Below, piece after piece: positions 44,844 to 54,838 of a stretch of 64,000 nucleotides of DNA. This DNA comes from Clostridium cylindrosporum DSM 605 (GTDB lineage: Bacteria; Bacillota; Clostridia; Clostridiales; Caloramatoraceae). The notes below the pieces were generated by a model that had not been told where the DNA came from, searched no databases, and was given only the letters and a program-made list of their open reading frames with translations. The stretch spans positions 62,001 to 126,000 of the forward strand of contig NZ_LFVU01000026.1 in the NCBI RefSeq assembly GCF_001047375.1, read 5' to 3'. A program made the translations under genes and the position numbers. Numbering within the stretch: position 1 is the first letter of the stretch; each line of letters starts with the position of its first letter.

Positions 44844-46191
44844 AATACCTAGAATAATGATTGCAGCTCCATCAAGTGGAAGCGGAAAGACAACAGTTGT
44901 ATGTGGAGTTCTTAAGCTTCTTAAAGACAGAGGTTTAAATATTACATCATTTAAGTGTGGGCCAGATTATATAGACCCTATGTTTCATAAAAAAGCTCTA
45001 GACATAGATTCTAGAAACTTAGACCTATTTCTAAATAATGAGGATACAGTAAAGTATCTATTAGCTAAGAATTCAGCTAATAGTGATGTATCAGTAATCG
45101 AAGGGGTTATGGGCTATTATGATGGAATAGCAGGAAAAAGCCTAAGTGCTAGCTCCTATGATTTATCAAGGGTTACAAAAACCCCAACTATACTTGTTAT
45201 AAATGCTAAGGGTAAATCAACATCTATAATACCAGAGATTAAGGGTTTTATAGAGTATAGAGATGATAGTAACATCGAGGGAGTAATCCTTAATAACATA
45301 TCCCCTATGTTATATCCTGACATAAAGGAGTTAATAGAAGTTGAACTTCAAGTTAAAGTGCTTGGATATGCTCCTAAAGACGAAGGATTTAACCTAGAAA
45401 GTCGTCACCTAGGTCTTGTTACTCCAAGTGAGATAGCAGGGATAGAGGAAAAGATAAGCTATATTGCAAGTATTCTTGAAAAGACAATTGATGTAGATTC
45501 TATAATTGAAATGGCAAGTAGGGCTACTGATATAGAGTATACTTCCCTAAGTGTTCCAAAACTTAAGGGGGCAAGAATTGCATTGGCTAGAGATAAGGCA
45601 TTTTGCTTTTACTATAGTGATAATCTAGATTTACTTCTTGAAATGGGAGCTGAGCTTGTTGAGTTTAGTCCACTTAAGGACTCTCATTTACCAAAAGGTA
45701 TTAATGGACTTATAATAGGCGGGGGATATCCAGAAGTCTTTGCAAGTCACCTGTCTCAAAATAAATCATTACTAAATGATATAAGAGAGAAGTTAAAGAT
45801 GGGACTTCCAACCCTTGCTGAGTGTGGCGGCTTTATGTATCTAGGAAGTAGCATAGTTGATAAAGCTGGACAAGAGTACAGTATGGTTGATTACATCCCT
45901 ATGAAAAGCTCAAGTACAGGAAAGCTTTCAAGATTCGGATATGTAACACTAACTGCAAATGAAGATAACATGCTTTGTAGTAAGGGAGATACTATAAATG
46001 CCCATGAGTTTCACTATTGGGATTCAACTGAAAATGGAGAAAGCTTTAATGCTACAAAACCTCTTAGAAAAAGAAGCTGGAGCTGTATAAATTATAGGGA
46101 TAATGTTATTGCAGGATATCCTCATATGCATTATTACTCTAATATTAATTTTCCATATAACTTCTTAAAAAAGTGTATAGAATACAACTAA
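44833..46191 (+). CDS. cbiA: Cobyrinate a,c-diamide synthase CbiA
   Basis: The 452-residue glutamine amidotransferase has the P-loop AAPSSGSGKTTVVCGVLK, FKCGPDYIDPMFH and a C-terminal GATase domain with the nucleophile Cys in LAECGGFMYLG and a His in NAHEFHYWDS. It amidates the a and c side chains of cobyrinate. A hairpin terminator follows its stop at 46194. Confidence 0.95.
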   Translation: MKSRIPRIMIAAPSSGSGKTTVVCGVLKLLKDRGLNITSFKCGPDYIDPMFHKKALDIDSRNLDLFLNNEDTVKYLLAKNSANSDVSVIEGVMGYYDGIAGKSLSASSYDLSRVTKTPTILVINAKGKSTSIIPEIKGFIEYRDDSNIEGVILNNISPMLYPDIKELIEVELQVKVLGYAPKDEGFNLESRHLGLVTPSEIAGIEEKISYIASILEKTIDVDSIIEMASRATDIEYTSLSVPKLKGARIALARDKAFCFYYSDNLDLLLEMGAELVEFSPLKDSHLPKGINGLIIGGGYPEVFASHLSQNKSLLNDIREKLKMGLPTLAECGGFMYLGSSIVDKAGQEYSMVDYIPMKSSSTGKLSRFGYVTLTANEDNMLCSKGDTINAHEFHYWDSTENGESFNATKPLRKRSWSCINYRDNVIAGYPHMHYYSNINFPYNFLKKCIEYN

Positions 46192-46223
46192 ATAAGCACA
46201 TGGAAAGCCATGTGCTTAAGTTT
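46192..46223. terminator. Bidirectional terminator between cbiA and the antisense PQ-loop-like gene
   Basis: AAGCACATGG (46194-46203) pairs with CCATGTGCTT (46208-46217), loop AAAG, then AAGTTTT. It faces both cbiA and the minus-strand gene ending at 46223. Confidence 0.7.
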
Positions 46224-46507
46224 TAGATACTTTCAGTTTTACTTGAAGTAGCTTTTTCAAGCTTCTTATTTCTAAGGTATATACAAGAATCTGCAAACAC
46301 CATGATTAGGTTAAGTATGTAAAGAAAGATTACATAGTCAAAGTGATAGAAGATTTTGTTTAATATACCACATATATAGCCTAACATTACAATGATTAGG
46401 AAGGTTAGGCTTTTACCTGAAGTACTTTTTGAGGTAAGTGATTTATATATTGATGGTGGCCAAGCTGCACCAAAACAGATTAACATTAATGCTTCAAAAA
46501 TACTCAT
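46223..46507 (-). CDS. Small PQ-loop/SemiSWEET-like membrane protein
   Basis: The 94-residue protein is read against the operon. It has three membrane segments (about residues 4-22, 36-55 and 60-80) and a conserved-looking AAWPPSIYKSL motif at the end of the first helix, similar to PQ-loop proteins of the SemiSWEET type. ATG 46507 follows TTGGAGG; a longer reading upstream has no ribosome site. It separates cbiA from cbiP. Substrate unknown; the family call is moderate. Confidence 0.6.
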   Translation of the reverse strand: MSIFEALMLICFGAAWPPSIYKSLTSKSTSGKSLTFLIIVMLGYICGILNKIFYHFDYVIFLYILNLIMVFADSCIYLRNKKLEKATSSKTESI

Positions 46508-46584
46508 AACATCCTCCAAAAATTTAAGTCTATATTTATTATAAACCAAAAAATCTTATGAAAGTTACAAATAAGGAGAAAATA

Positions 46585-48087
46585 ATGGCTAAATCAATAA
46601 TGATTCAAGGTACAATGTCTAATGCAGGAAAAAGCATTGTAGCAGCTGCATTATGTAGAATATTTAAGCAAGATGGATATAAGGTAGCACCATTTAAGTC
46701 TCAAAACATGGCGCTTAATTCATATATAACAAGTGAAGGCCTTGAAATGGGTAGAGCTCAAGTTGTTCAAGCTGAAGCTGCAGGGATTGAACCATCTGTA
46801 CTTATGAACCCAATTCTTTTAAAGCCTACAAACGATACAGGATCACAGGTAATAGTTAACGGTGAAGTTCTAGGAAATATGAGTGCAGTAGATTACTTTA
46901 AGAAAAAGAAGGAACTTATTCCCCATATAATGAAGGCATATGAAAAACTAGATAATGAGTATGACATTATAGTACTTGAGGGGGCAGGAAGTCCAGCTGA
47001 GATAAACCTAAAAAGTGAAGACATCGTTAATATGGGTATGGCAAAGCTAGCTAAGGCCCCTGTACTTTTAGTTGGAGATATTGATCGTGGAGGAGTTTTT
47101 GCATCACTTGCTGGAACTCTAATGCTTCTTGAAGAGGACGAAAGAAACATGGTTAAGGGAATCATAGTTAATAAGTTCAGAGGAGATAAAGCTATACTTC
47201 AGCCAGGGCTTGATATGATAGAGAACATAACTAAGGTTAAGGTAGCTGGAACTATTCCATACATGAATGTAGACATTGATGATGAGGACAGTTTATCTGA
47301 TAGATTTCACAGAAGTGATATAAAGGGCCTTGTAGACATAGCGGTAATTCGTCTTCCTAGAATATCTAACTTCACAGATTTTACTCCACTTGAGTATATT
47401 CCAGGTGTTAATTTGCGTTACGTAAAAAGTACCCGTGAACTTAAAAACCCTGACATGATAATAATCCCAGGAACAAAGAATACAATGGGAGATTTATTAT
47501 GGCTTCGTCAAAGTGGTCTTGAAGCAGCGATACTAAAGCATGCATCAAGTGGAAAGGTTGTTTTCGGGGTATGCGGTGGCTATCAAATGCTAGGTGAAGT
47601 GCTTTCTGACCCACATGGTGTTGAAGATGGTGGAGAGATGAAGGGAATGGGGCTTTTACCTATAAGAACAGTGTTTGAGCAAAGCAAAACAAGAACACAG
47701 GTAAATGGAGAGTTTAATAAGGTAACAGGTCCCCTTGAAGGTCTTGCTGGAGTAGCATTTGAAGGTTATGAAATCCATATGGGAAAATCCTATCCATTAG
47801 GTGATGCGTTGCATTTAACAACAATTAGACAAAGGGACAATGAAGCTGAGGAAGGTAACTTTAAGGATAATATATATGGAAGCTATGTTCACGGGATATT
47901 TGATAAGGAAGAGGTAACAAAGGCTATAGCAATTTGTTTATTTAGGAATAAGGGCCTTGATTATAGTGAAGTTGATTCAATAGATATTAAGGAATATAAG
48001 GAAAAGCAGTATGACCTACTTGCTGACTACGTTAGAGAAAGCCTTGATATGGAGTACATTTATAAGATTCTAGATGAGGGGATGTAA
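46585..48087 (+). CDS. cbiP: Cobyric acid synthase CbiP
   Basis: The 500-residue glutamine amidotransferase has [49 protein letters not shown] and a C-terminal GATase with [12 protein letters not shown] (nucleophile Cys). It adds four amides to adenosylcobyrinate diamide. ATG 46585 follows AAGGAG; the frame is open further upstream but without a ribosome site. The stop overlaps the cobO start. It resumes the operon after the antisense gene. Confidence 0.95.
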   Translation: MAKSIMIQGTMSNAGKSIVAAALCRIFKQDGYKVAPFKSQNMALNSYITSEGLEMGRAQVVQAEAAGIEPSVLMNPILLKPTNDTGSQVIVNGEVLGNMSAVDYFKKKKELIPHIMKAYEKLDNEYDIIVLEGAGSPAEINLKSEDIVNMGMAKLAKAPVLLVGDIDRGGVFASLAGTLMLLEEDERNMVKGIIVNKFRGDKAILQPGLDMIENITKVKVAGTIPYMNVDIDDEDSLSDRFHRSDIKGLVDIAVIRLPRISNFTDFTPLEYIPGVNLRYVKSTRELKNPDMIIIPGTKNTMGDLLWLRQSGLEAAILKHASSGKVVFGVCGGYQMLGEVLSDPHGVEDGGEMKGMGLLPIRTVFEQSKTRTQVNGEFNKVTGPLEGLAGVAFEGYEIHMGKSYPLGDALHLTTIRQRDNEAEEGNFKDNIYGSYVHGIFDKEEVTKAIAICLFRNKGLDYSEVDSIDIKEYKEKQYDLLADYVRESLDMEYIYKILDEGM

Positions 48088-48617
48088 TGGAAAGACAGGG
48101 GCTTGTTCACATTTACTGTGGAGATGGAAAAGGAAAAACAACAGCATCAATTGGATTAATCATAAGAGCACTAGGCTCTGGTATGAAGGTAGTCTTTCTT
48201 CAGTTTCTTAAAAACTCACCTACAAGTGAACTGAATATATTAAGTTATTTAGATAACTTAACTATTTTAAGGGGAAAGCAGGGAAATGTATTTTCATTTT
48301 CTATGACAGATGAAGAAAAGAGACTATCAACTGAAATTCATAACAATAATCTTAAAAGAGCTATAGAAATTGCAATGTCACTACAGTGTGATATGTTAGT
48401 TCTCGATGAGGTAATAGGTGCATATAACAGGAATTTAGTAGACAAGGATATGCTATTAGAGTTTTTAGACCGTAAGCCAAGTACCTTAGAAGTAGTACTA
48501 ACAGGAAGAGGGCCAGATGCTAATCTTACAGATAGAGCAGACTATATATCTGAGATAAAGAAGATTAAGCATCCATTTGACATGGGAATTAGTGCAAGAG
48601 TTGGAATAGAAAGATAG
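48087..48617 (+). CDS. cobO: Cob(I)yrinic acid a,c-diamide adenosyltransferase (CobO/BtuR type)
   Basis: The 176-residue P-loop protein begins GLVHIYCGDGKGKTTASIGL and contains MLVLDEVIGAYNRNLVD and VVLTGRGPDANLTDRADYI, the CobO/CobA(Salmonella)/BtuR signature. It adds the 5'-deoxyadenosyl group to the cobalt. TAATG overlap with cbiP. Confidence 0.95.
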   Translation: MERQGLVHIYCGDGKGKTTASIGLIIRALGSGMKVVFLQFLKNSPTSELNILSYLDNLTILRGKQGNVFSFSMTDEEKRLSTEIHNNNLKRAIEIAMSLQCDMLVLDEVIGAYNRNLVDKDMLLEFLDRKPSTLEVVLTGRGPDANLTDRADYISEIKKIKHPFDMGISARVGIER

Positions 48618-48628
48618 GTGAATTATAA

Positions 48629-49273
48629 ATGAAGATAGAAATCGAAAATATTCTTCCAATGGATATAGAGAAAAGAAGTTTTGAAATAATAACAGATGAG
48701 CTAGGGGAGGTTAAGCTTGACCCAAAACATGAGCCAATAATTAAAAGAGCTATACATACCGCAGCTGACTTTGAGTATGTAAATAATCTATACTTTTCTG
48801 AAGGTGCAGTAGATAAGGCTATAACTGCTATAAAAAATGGAGCTACGATTATTACAGATACTCAAATGGTTAAAGCAGGAGTTAACAAAAAGGTTGTGGC
48901 GAAGTTCGGCGGTGAAGTTATTTGTTTTATGTGCGACGATGATGTAGCCAAGGAAGCTAAGGAGAGAGGGGTTACCCGTGCTATTGTTAGTATGGAAAGA
49001 GCATCTAAAATAGATAGGCCATTAATATTTGCTATAGGTAATGCTCCAACAGCACTAATTAAGCTATATGAAATGATAGAAAGTGGACTGTTAAAACCAG
49101 AGCTTGTAATTGGAGTTCCAGTAGGCTTCGTTAACGTTGTTGAATCTAAGGAACTTATAATAGAATCTAATGTAACCTCAATAGTAGCAAGAGGAAGAAA
49201 AGGTGGTAGCAATATAGCAGCAGCTATTTGCAATGCACTTCTTTATATGGCAAGTGAGGGAGAAAGAGAATAA
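48629..49273 (+). CDS. cbiC: Cobalt-precorrin-8 methylmutase CbiC
   Basis: The 214-residue protein has RAIHTAADFEYVNNLYFSEG (catalytic His), IITDTQMVKAGV, FAIGNAPTALIKL and VVARGRKGGSNIAAAICNAL. It moves a methyl group from C11 to C12 to give cobyrinate. Last gene of the operon, before a terminator. Confidence 0.96.
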   Translation: MKIEIENILPMDIEKRSFEIITDELGEVKLDPKHEPIIKRAIHTAADFEYVNNLYFSEGAVDKAITAIKNGATIITDTQMVKAGVNKKVVAKFGGEVICFMCDDDVAKEAKERGVTRAIVSMERASKIDRPLIFAIGNAPTALIKLYEMIESGLLKPELVIGVPVGFVNVVESKELIIESNVTSIVARGRKGGSNIAAAICNALLYMASEGERE

Positions 49274-49280
49274 TATATTT

Positions 49281-49320
49281 AAGGTACTACATAGATGAAG
49301 CTATATAGTACCTTTTTTTA
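49281..49320 (+). terminator. Terminator of the cobalamin operon
   Basis: AAGGTACTA pairs with TAGTACCTT (about 49281-49314), followed by TTTTTT. The rest of the 240-nt gap to the next gene shows nothing I can identify. Confidence 0.8.
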
Positions 49321-49513
49321 TTTAGGTTAAGTTTTAATATTATTAAAATAAATGGAAGGAACCTATAGAATGATATCGAACTATTATTTATAGTAGTTAG
49401 TTGTAATATCCTTAATAGTACATGTATATAATATCATGAAAACTCTTTAGCAATTTAATAAGCAGAATTATTAAAAGAAAATAATTAAAAAGTAGAGCTT
49501 AAGGGGGAATAAT

Positions 49514-51223
49514 ATGAATTTTTTCAAAAACTTAAAGGTATCAACTAAATTAATAATAGACTTTACTTTGATAATAGGTTTATTGATACTCATTGGAATA
49601 AACGGAATCTATAGTATAAATCAAATGAATAATGGAATTAAAAAACTATATAATGAAAACACTCAAGGGATAGCATCTATATCTATAATCGATAAAAACT
49701 TTTCAAAGGTTGAAAACATCCTAAACTTAATGAGTGTAACAACTGATCAAAATAAGATTAGCACCTATAAGAAACAAATACAGGACTTTAGAGCTGAAAA
49801 TAATGAACAATTAGAAAGATACAAATCCTCAATAACAGGGGAAGAGGATAAAGCTCTTTTAGCTAACTTTGAAGATAGACTTAAAATATATAGAGGTGAG
49901 GTTGATAAGTATATAGAATATGCAGCCCTTGCTAGCACTATAAATGAAAGTAAATTTCAACCTGTAAAAGAAGAACAGGAAAAGATAGGAAAAGTAATAG
50001 AAAACATAAGAGAGACAAATGAAAAATGGGCTAAAAACACAATGGAAACTAGTGCAGAAACCTTTAGTGGAACATTTAAGTTTATTGTAGGATTTATTAT
50101 TATTGCTATTATAATATCCGCTATAAGAGCCTTTGCATCTATAAGAAATATAACGAATCCCTTAAACAAAACAAAGAAATTCGCAAATAGGTTATCAGAA
50201 TATGATTTCTCTGTTCCCCTAGATATAAATAAGCAGGATGAATTTGGAGAAGTGGCATCCGCATTAAATAGGGCACAGGAAAATGTATCTAACTTAGTAA
50301 GAAGTATAGCAACAAGTACAGAAAGCATAGCATCATCAAGTGAGGAGCTTTCAGCTACTGTAGAAGAAATGGCTTCAAAGTTCCAGCTTATAAACGAGAG
50401 AACAGTGGAAATTAGTAATATAGTACAGGAAACTAGCAGTTCAGCACAGCAAATAGCAGCTTCGTCAGAGGAAGTGGATTCAAGTGTATCTATACTTGCA
50501 GGTAAAGCAACAGATGGAAGTAGTAATTCAGTTGAAATAAAGGAAAGAGCATATAAAACTAAAATAGATAGTGAAAAAGCCTATGAAAATACAAGTAAAC
50601 TTTATACTGAGGTAGAAAAAAATATTAAAAATGATATTGAAAGAGGAAAAGTAGTAGAGGAAATAAGGAGTATGGCTGATACTATAGCTTCTATTTCAGA
50701 TCAAATAAATCTATTGGCACTTAATGCAGCAATCGAAGCTGCAAGAGCTGGAGAGTCTGGACGTGGATTTGCAGTTGTTGCAGATGAGGTTAGAAAACTT
50801 GCTGAACAGTCAGCAGAAGAGGTTATAAGTGTTAAGTCAACTATAGAAGAAGTTCAAGAAGCATTTAGAAGTTTATCAAGTAATAGTAATGAACTATTAG
50901 GATTTATGAATGAAAAGGTTGCCCCAGAATTTGAAAAATTCACAAGTGTTGGAGAGAGATATGAAAATGATGGAGAATTTATAAGTAGTATGAGTGAGGA
51001 TTTAGCTGCAATGAGTCAGGAGATTTCAGCAACTATAAATCAAGTAAGTGATGCCATTCAAAGTCTTGCTGAATCCACACTAAAGTCATCTGAAAACATA
51101 GGGGAAATACAAGAAGGTATTAATGAGTCAAATACTGCTATGGAACAGGTTGCATTAGCAGCACAGGGACAAGCAGAGCTTGCACAAAATCTAAGTGATA
51201 TGATTTCAAGATTTAAGGTATAA
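49514..51223 (+). CDS. Methyl-accepting chemotaxis protein (4HB type), copy 1
   Basis: The 569-residue receptor has TM1 (about residues 12-32), an extracellular four-helix-bundle-like sensor (about 33-185, with [20 protein letters not shown]), TM2 (about 188-210), HAMP and a cytoplasmic MCP domain with hairpin tip [20 protein letters not shown]. The start ATG 49514 follows TTAAGGGGG. The C-terminus (ISRFKV) has no CheR/CheB tether. It is directly followed by a close paralogue, but no che genes are nearby. Confidence 0.93.
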   Translation: MNFFKNLKVSTKLIIDFTLIIGLLILIGINGIYSINQMNNGIKKLYNENTQGIASISIIDKNFSKVENILNLMSVTTDQNKISTYKKQIQDFRAENNEQLERYKSSITGEEDKALLANFEDRLKIYRGEVDKYIEYAALASTINESKFQPVKEEQEKIGKVIENIRETNEKWAKNTMETSAETFSGTFKFIVGFIIIAIIISAIRAFASIRNITNPLNKTKKFANRLSEYDFSVPLDINKQDEFGEVASALNRAQENVSNLVRSIATSTESIASSSEELSATVEEMASKFQLINERTVEISNIVQETSSSAQQIAASSEEVDSSVSILAGKATDGSSNSVEIKERAYKTKIDSEKAYENTSKLYTEVEKNIKNDIERGKVVEEIRSMADTIASISDQINLLALNAAIEAARAGESGRGFAVVADEVRKLAEQSAEEVISVKSTIEEVQEAFRSLSSNSNELLGFMNEKVAPEFEKFTSVGERYENDGEFISSMSEDLAAMSQEISATINQVSDAIQSLAESTLKSSENIGEIQEGINESNTAMEQVALAAQGQAELAQNLSDMISRFKV

Positions 51224-51286
51224 GTAGATTCCCTGAAGTTGCAATATGAGAAATTAATATCATCTGAATCATAATATATAAAAATA

Positions 51287-51337
51287 AGGGACTGTCTCAA
51301 AATGATTTTAAAAGTTGTTTTGCAGGTAGTCCCTTTT
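51287..51337 (+). terminator. Terminator between the two chemoreceptor genes
   Basis: AAGGGACT (about 51287-51294) pairs with AGTCCCTT (about 51328-51335), with inner pairing in the long loop, then TTGTT. The remainder of the 312-nt gap shows only the ribosome site of the next gene. Confidence 0.6.
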
Positions 51338-51535
51338 GTTATTACTAATATATGAATAAAATCATATAATCCCTAAGTTTAATAGGAATATTGTGGTAAT
51401 TACCTGTATATAATGCTATGTGAAAACTTAGAGATTATAAATAAAATATAAAGAATGTAAGGAGGTTCTCATAGTAAAGGTTTCTATGTAGAGAATTTTA
51501 AGGGGATGTTAAGTGGGAGTTTAGGGGGGAATATT

Positions 51536-53248
51536 ATGAATGTTTTTAGGAATTTAAAAGTGTCGACGAAGTTAATACTTAGCTTTAGTATTATAATACT
51601 ACTATTGCTATTTACAGGGATACAAGGTATGTATAACATAAATAAAACAAACAATTTTGTTAAAAGATTATATAAGGATAATACAGTTGGAATATCATCC
51701 ATATCTATAATAGATAAGAACTTTTCAGAGATTAAATATAATCTAGCCTTAATTAATACAGCTACAGATGTAGGAAAAATAAATGGATATAGAAGTGAAA
51801 TTGAGAGATTAAGGTCGCAAAATAATGAGCAGTTAGAAAGATATAAAACCTCCATAACAGGAGAAGAGGATAAGGCTCTTATTGCAAACTTCGAAGAGAA
51901 TTTAAAAACATATAGAGCATCTGTTGATGAGTATATGGGGTATGCAGCAAGTCTTAACATAAAGGAAGCTAGTAGTAGATTTCCATCTATAATAGATGCT
52001 CAAATGAATATGGAGAAAATAATAGACGGGATAAGGGACACCAATGATAACTGGGCAAAAATTTCAATGGAAAATAGTGCAGCCACATTTAACACTTCAA
52101 GTAAGCTTGTTATAGCATCTATTATAATGGCAATAATAGCATCAGCTATACTTGCCTATAGTTCAATGAAAAACATAACAAAACCATTAGGAAGAACTAA
52201 GGAACTTGCTAATAGGTTAGCAGTTTATGACTTTTCGATACCAATAGAGGTTGATAATAAAGATGAGTTTGGAGAAGTAGCTAGTGCATTAAATAAAGCA
52301 CAGGAAAATGTATCAAGTCTAGTGAAAAACATAGCTTTAAGTACAGAAAGCATAGCATCATCAAGTGAAGAATTATCAGCAACAATTCAGGAAATGGCTT
52401 CAAAGTTTCACATAATCAATGAAAGAACAGTAGAAATAAATAATGTAGTCCAAGAAACAAGTAGTGCAGCACAGCAAATAGCAGCCTCTACAGAGGAAGT
52501 AGACTCAAGTGTAACTGTACTTGCAGGAAAGGCTACAGATGGAAGTAGTAATTCAATAGATATAAAAGAAAGAGCATATAAAACGAAAAAGGACAGTGAA
52601 GAGGCTTTTAAAGACGCGAATAATGTTTATATAGAAGTAGAAAAGGAAATCCTAAAGGATATTGAAAGAGGAAAAGTAGTTGAGGAGATAAGAAGTATGG
52701 CGGACACTATAGCTTCTGTATCTGAGCAGATTAACCTATTGGCCCTTAACGCAGCAATTGAAGCCGCAAGAGCAGGGGAGAGTGGGCGTGGCTTTGCGGT
52801 TGTTGCAAATGAGGTTAAAAAGCTTGCAGAACAGTCAGCGGCGGAGGTTGTAAATGTAAAGTCAACTATAGAGGAAGTCCAAGAAGCCTTTAGAAGCCTA
52901 TCTAATAATAGTAATGATCTTCTAAAATTTATGAGTGATAAGGTAAGTCCGCAATTTGAAAAATTCGTAAGCCTTGGGGACAAATATGAAAGTGACGGTG
53001 ATTTTGTAAGTAGCATGAGTGAGGACCTTGCTGCAATGAGTGAAGAGATTTCAGCAACTATAAATCAGGTAAGTGATGCTATACAAAATCTAGCTGAAAT
53101 GACTCAAAGGTCATCAGAGAATCTAGGGGAAATTCAAGAGGGTATTGATGAATCAACCACTGCGATAGAGCAGGTTGCATCAACAGCCCAGGGACAAGCA
53201 GAACTTGCACATAACTTAAGTGAGATGATTTTAAGATTTAAAGTATAA
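51536..53248 (+). CDS. Methyl-accepting chemotaxis protein (4HB type), copy 2
   Basis: The 570-residue paralogue has the same order: TM1, four-helix sensor, TM2, HAMP and MCP domain. The signalling half is nearly the same as in copy 1, while the sensor half differs more. ATG 51536 follows AGGGGGGA at good spacing; the in-frame extension to 51506 lacks one. It has its own terminator at 53252. The pair looks like a tandem duplication with sensor divergence. Confidence 0.93.
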   Translation: MNVFRNLKVSTKLILSFSIIILLLLFTGIQGMYNINKTNNFVKRLYKDNTVGISSISIIDKNFSEIKYNLALINTATDVGKINGYRSEIERLRSQNNEQLERYKTSITGEEDKALIANFEENLKTYRASVDEYMGYAASLNIKEASSRFPSIIDAQMNMEKIIDGIRDTNDNWAKISMENSAATFNTSSKLVIASIIMAIIASAILAYSSMKNITKPLGRTKELANRLAVYDFSIPIEVDNKDEFGEVASALNKAQENVSSLVKNIALSTESIASSSEELSATIQEMASKFHIINERTVEINNVVQETSSAAQQIAASTEEVDSSVTVLAGKATDGSSNSIDIKERAYKTKKDSEEAFKDANNVYIEVEKEILKDIERGKVVEEIRSMADTIASVSEQINLLALNAAIEAARAGESGRGFAVVANEVKKLAEQSAAEVVNVKSTIEEVQEAFRSLSNNSNDLLKFMSDKVSPQFEKFVSLGDKYESDGDFVSSMSEDLAAMSEEISATINQVSDAIQNLAEMTQRSSENLGEIQEGIDESTTAIEQVASTAQGQAELAHNLSEMILRFKV

Positions 53249-53251
53249 AGT

Positions 53252-53285
53252 AAAAGCTACCAGCAGAAATGCTGGTAGCTTTTAT
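53252..53285 (+). terminator. Terminator, GCTACCA-type hairpin
   Basis: AAAGCTACCAGCA (53253-53265) pairs with TGCTGGTAGCTTT (53270-53282), loop GAAA, then TATAG. Similar stems recur at 56498 and 57537. Confidence 0.8.
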
Positions 53286-53365
53286 AGTTATAGGGTGTAA
53301 TTAATAGGAAACGCTTTATATATAATGTTATAATTAGATAACAAATTTTGTAAAAGGAGGCGCAT

Positions 53366-53592
53366 ATGAAGTTAGATAGAAGAAATTCTTAGATGATATT
53401 AAAAAAAGGGCTAAAGGCATATGGTATATGTATTTGGTTGTTACAATTGTTACTTTTGTCATATACCCATTTAACTTAAATATTTATAATGATGTTGAGA
53501 GTATTTTGTATGTTGTAGGAATAGTAGCATTTGTGGTTTATATTTCTATTATACTTTTAGTAAAGTCTACTATAAATGAGTGTAAAGAATAG
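53366..53592 (+). pseudogene. Frameshifted small two-TM membrane protein gene
   Basis: ATG 53366 lies 6 nt after AAAGGAGG but stops after 8 codons (TAG 53390). From 53380 another frame stays open for 70 codons (KKFLDDIKKRAKGIWYMYLV... ending VKSTINECKE, TAG 53590-53592) and encodes two membrane helices. That frame has no start codon near the ribosome site. A one-base frameshift near 53376-53382 would join MKLD to the rest. The result could be a broken gene, a sequencing error or a recoding event. Family not recognised. Confidence 0.55.
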
Positions 53593-53602
53593 GAGGATAA
53601 AA

Positions 53603-54160
53603 ATGTTAGGTAAGGAAGAAATGCTTTATGAAGCAATAAATATAGCGAGTACGAAACACAGGGGACAAAAGGATAAAGGGGGAAGCCCATATATTCTTCA
53701 CCCTCTAGCAGTAATGAATAGTGTAAGGACAATAGATGAAAAGATAGTAGCTATTCTTCATGATATAATTGAGGATACTGATGTTACAAAGGAAGATTTA
53801 TATGCTATCTTTGATAAGGATATAGTTGAAGCTGTAGATACTATAAGTAAGAAAAAGGGACAAAGATATGAAGAGTACATAGAGCTTATTAAGAATAATA
53901 AGCTAGCTAGAAAGGTGAAGATAGCAGATTATAAGCATAACTTAGATATTTCAAGACTTAATAGAGAATGCACAGATGAGGATTTAAAAAGGGTTAATAA
54001 GTATGTAAAATACATGATATATCTAAACTCAGATCATAAGGAAGACTTTGATGTTGTATGTCCAAGATGTGCATCTAGGAATAATTACTCCATAGAAGGA
54101 AATCAAGAGCTTCATGTTAAGTGTAGTAGATGTGAGTACATTACTGAGATAGAGGAGTAA
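53603..54160 (+). CDS. HD-domain hydrolase (RelA/SpoT hydrolase-like) with C-terminal zinc ribbon
   Basis: The 185-residue protein has the (p)ppGpp-hydrolase-like HD pattern: KHRGQKDKGGSPYILHPLAV (first His pair), VAILHDIIEDTD (HD) and VKIADYKHNLD. The last 35 residues add a CPRC...CSRC zinc ribbon, not usual in small alarmone hydrolases. There is no synthetase or ACT domain. ATG 53603 follows AGGAGG. It may hydrolyse a nucleotide in the cytoplasm; the exact substrate is open. It starts 11 nt after the frameshifted gene. Confidence 0.75.
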   Translation: MLGKEEMLYEAINIASTKHRGQKDKGGSPYILHPLAVMNSVRTIDEKIVAILHDIIEDTDVTKEDLYAIFDKDIVEAVDTISKKKGQRYEEYIELIKNNKLARKVKIADYKHNLDISRLNRECTDEDLKRVNKYVKYMIYLNSDHKEDFDVVCPRCASRNNYSIEGNQELHVKCSRCEYITEIEE

Positions 54161-54172
54161 GGGGAGATGATA

Positions 54173-54763
54173 ATGGACCTTTTTCAAATAGGGGCCTTAG
54201 GATCAATATTTATATTTTATTTAGCATACTTTATAAAGCAAGTTATGCTAAGAAGAAAAGGTATATCAACTAATAGATTAGCTAAGGGAGACAAGAAAGC
54301 TAAGACATTTTATATTGAATTATGTTTAATTATAGTGACATACTTAACTGCTGCAATTCAGCTTTGTAGTATAATTTTTCAAAGGTATTTAGTAATTATG
54401 ATAAACTCTAGTTATATTAGAGCTTTAGGTATTTTTATTGCCTTTAGTGGAGTAGTATTTTTCATTATGGCACTTATAGTTATGAGGGACAGCTGGAGGG
54501 CAGGTATAGATAATACACAAACAACTAAGTTAATAAGTAGTGGTGTTTATAAGCTAAGTAGGAATCCTGCTTTTGTGGGATTTGATCTTTTATACATAGG
54601 TATAGCACTATCTTTTTCAAATATATTTAACGTAATAATCTCATTAATAGCAGTAATAACACTTCATCTTCAAATCTTAGAAGAGGAAAAGTATTTGCCT
54701 ACTGTATTTGGAGATGAATATGAAAGATATAAAAGGAGCACAAATAGATATTTTATGTTTTAG
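54173..54763 (+). CDS. Isoprenylcysteine carboxyl methyltransferase-like (ICMT/PEMT) membrane protein
   Basis: The 196-residue membrane protein has about five helices. Its C-terminal half carries the ICMT/PEMT pattern: GVYKLSRNPAFVGFDLLYIG, LQILEEEKYLPTVFGDEYER and YKRSTNRYF. Such proteins methylate lipids or small substrates with SAM; bacterial substrates are mostly unknown. ATG 54173 has the better spacing from AAGGGGAG than ATG 54167. It lies 12 nt after the HD gene, so the two are probably co-transcribed. Confidence 0.8.
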   Translation: MDLFQIGALGSIFIFYLAYFIKQVMLRRKGISTNRLAKGDKKAKTFYIELCLIIVTYLTAAIQLCSIIFQRYLVIMINSSYIRALGIFIAFSGVVFFIMALIVMRDSWRAGIDNTQTTKLISSGVYKLSRNPAFVGFDLLYIGIALSFSNIFNVIISLIAVITLHLQILEEEKYLPTVFGDEYERYKRSTNRYFMF

Positions 54764-54838
54764 TTTTAAGTAGAAATTAAACTTAGGTGTAAGATTTGGT
54801 TTTACATAAGAAAAGAGTACAAAGGGGAATTAGAGAAA

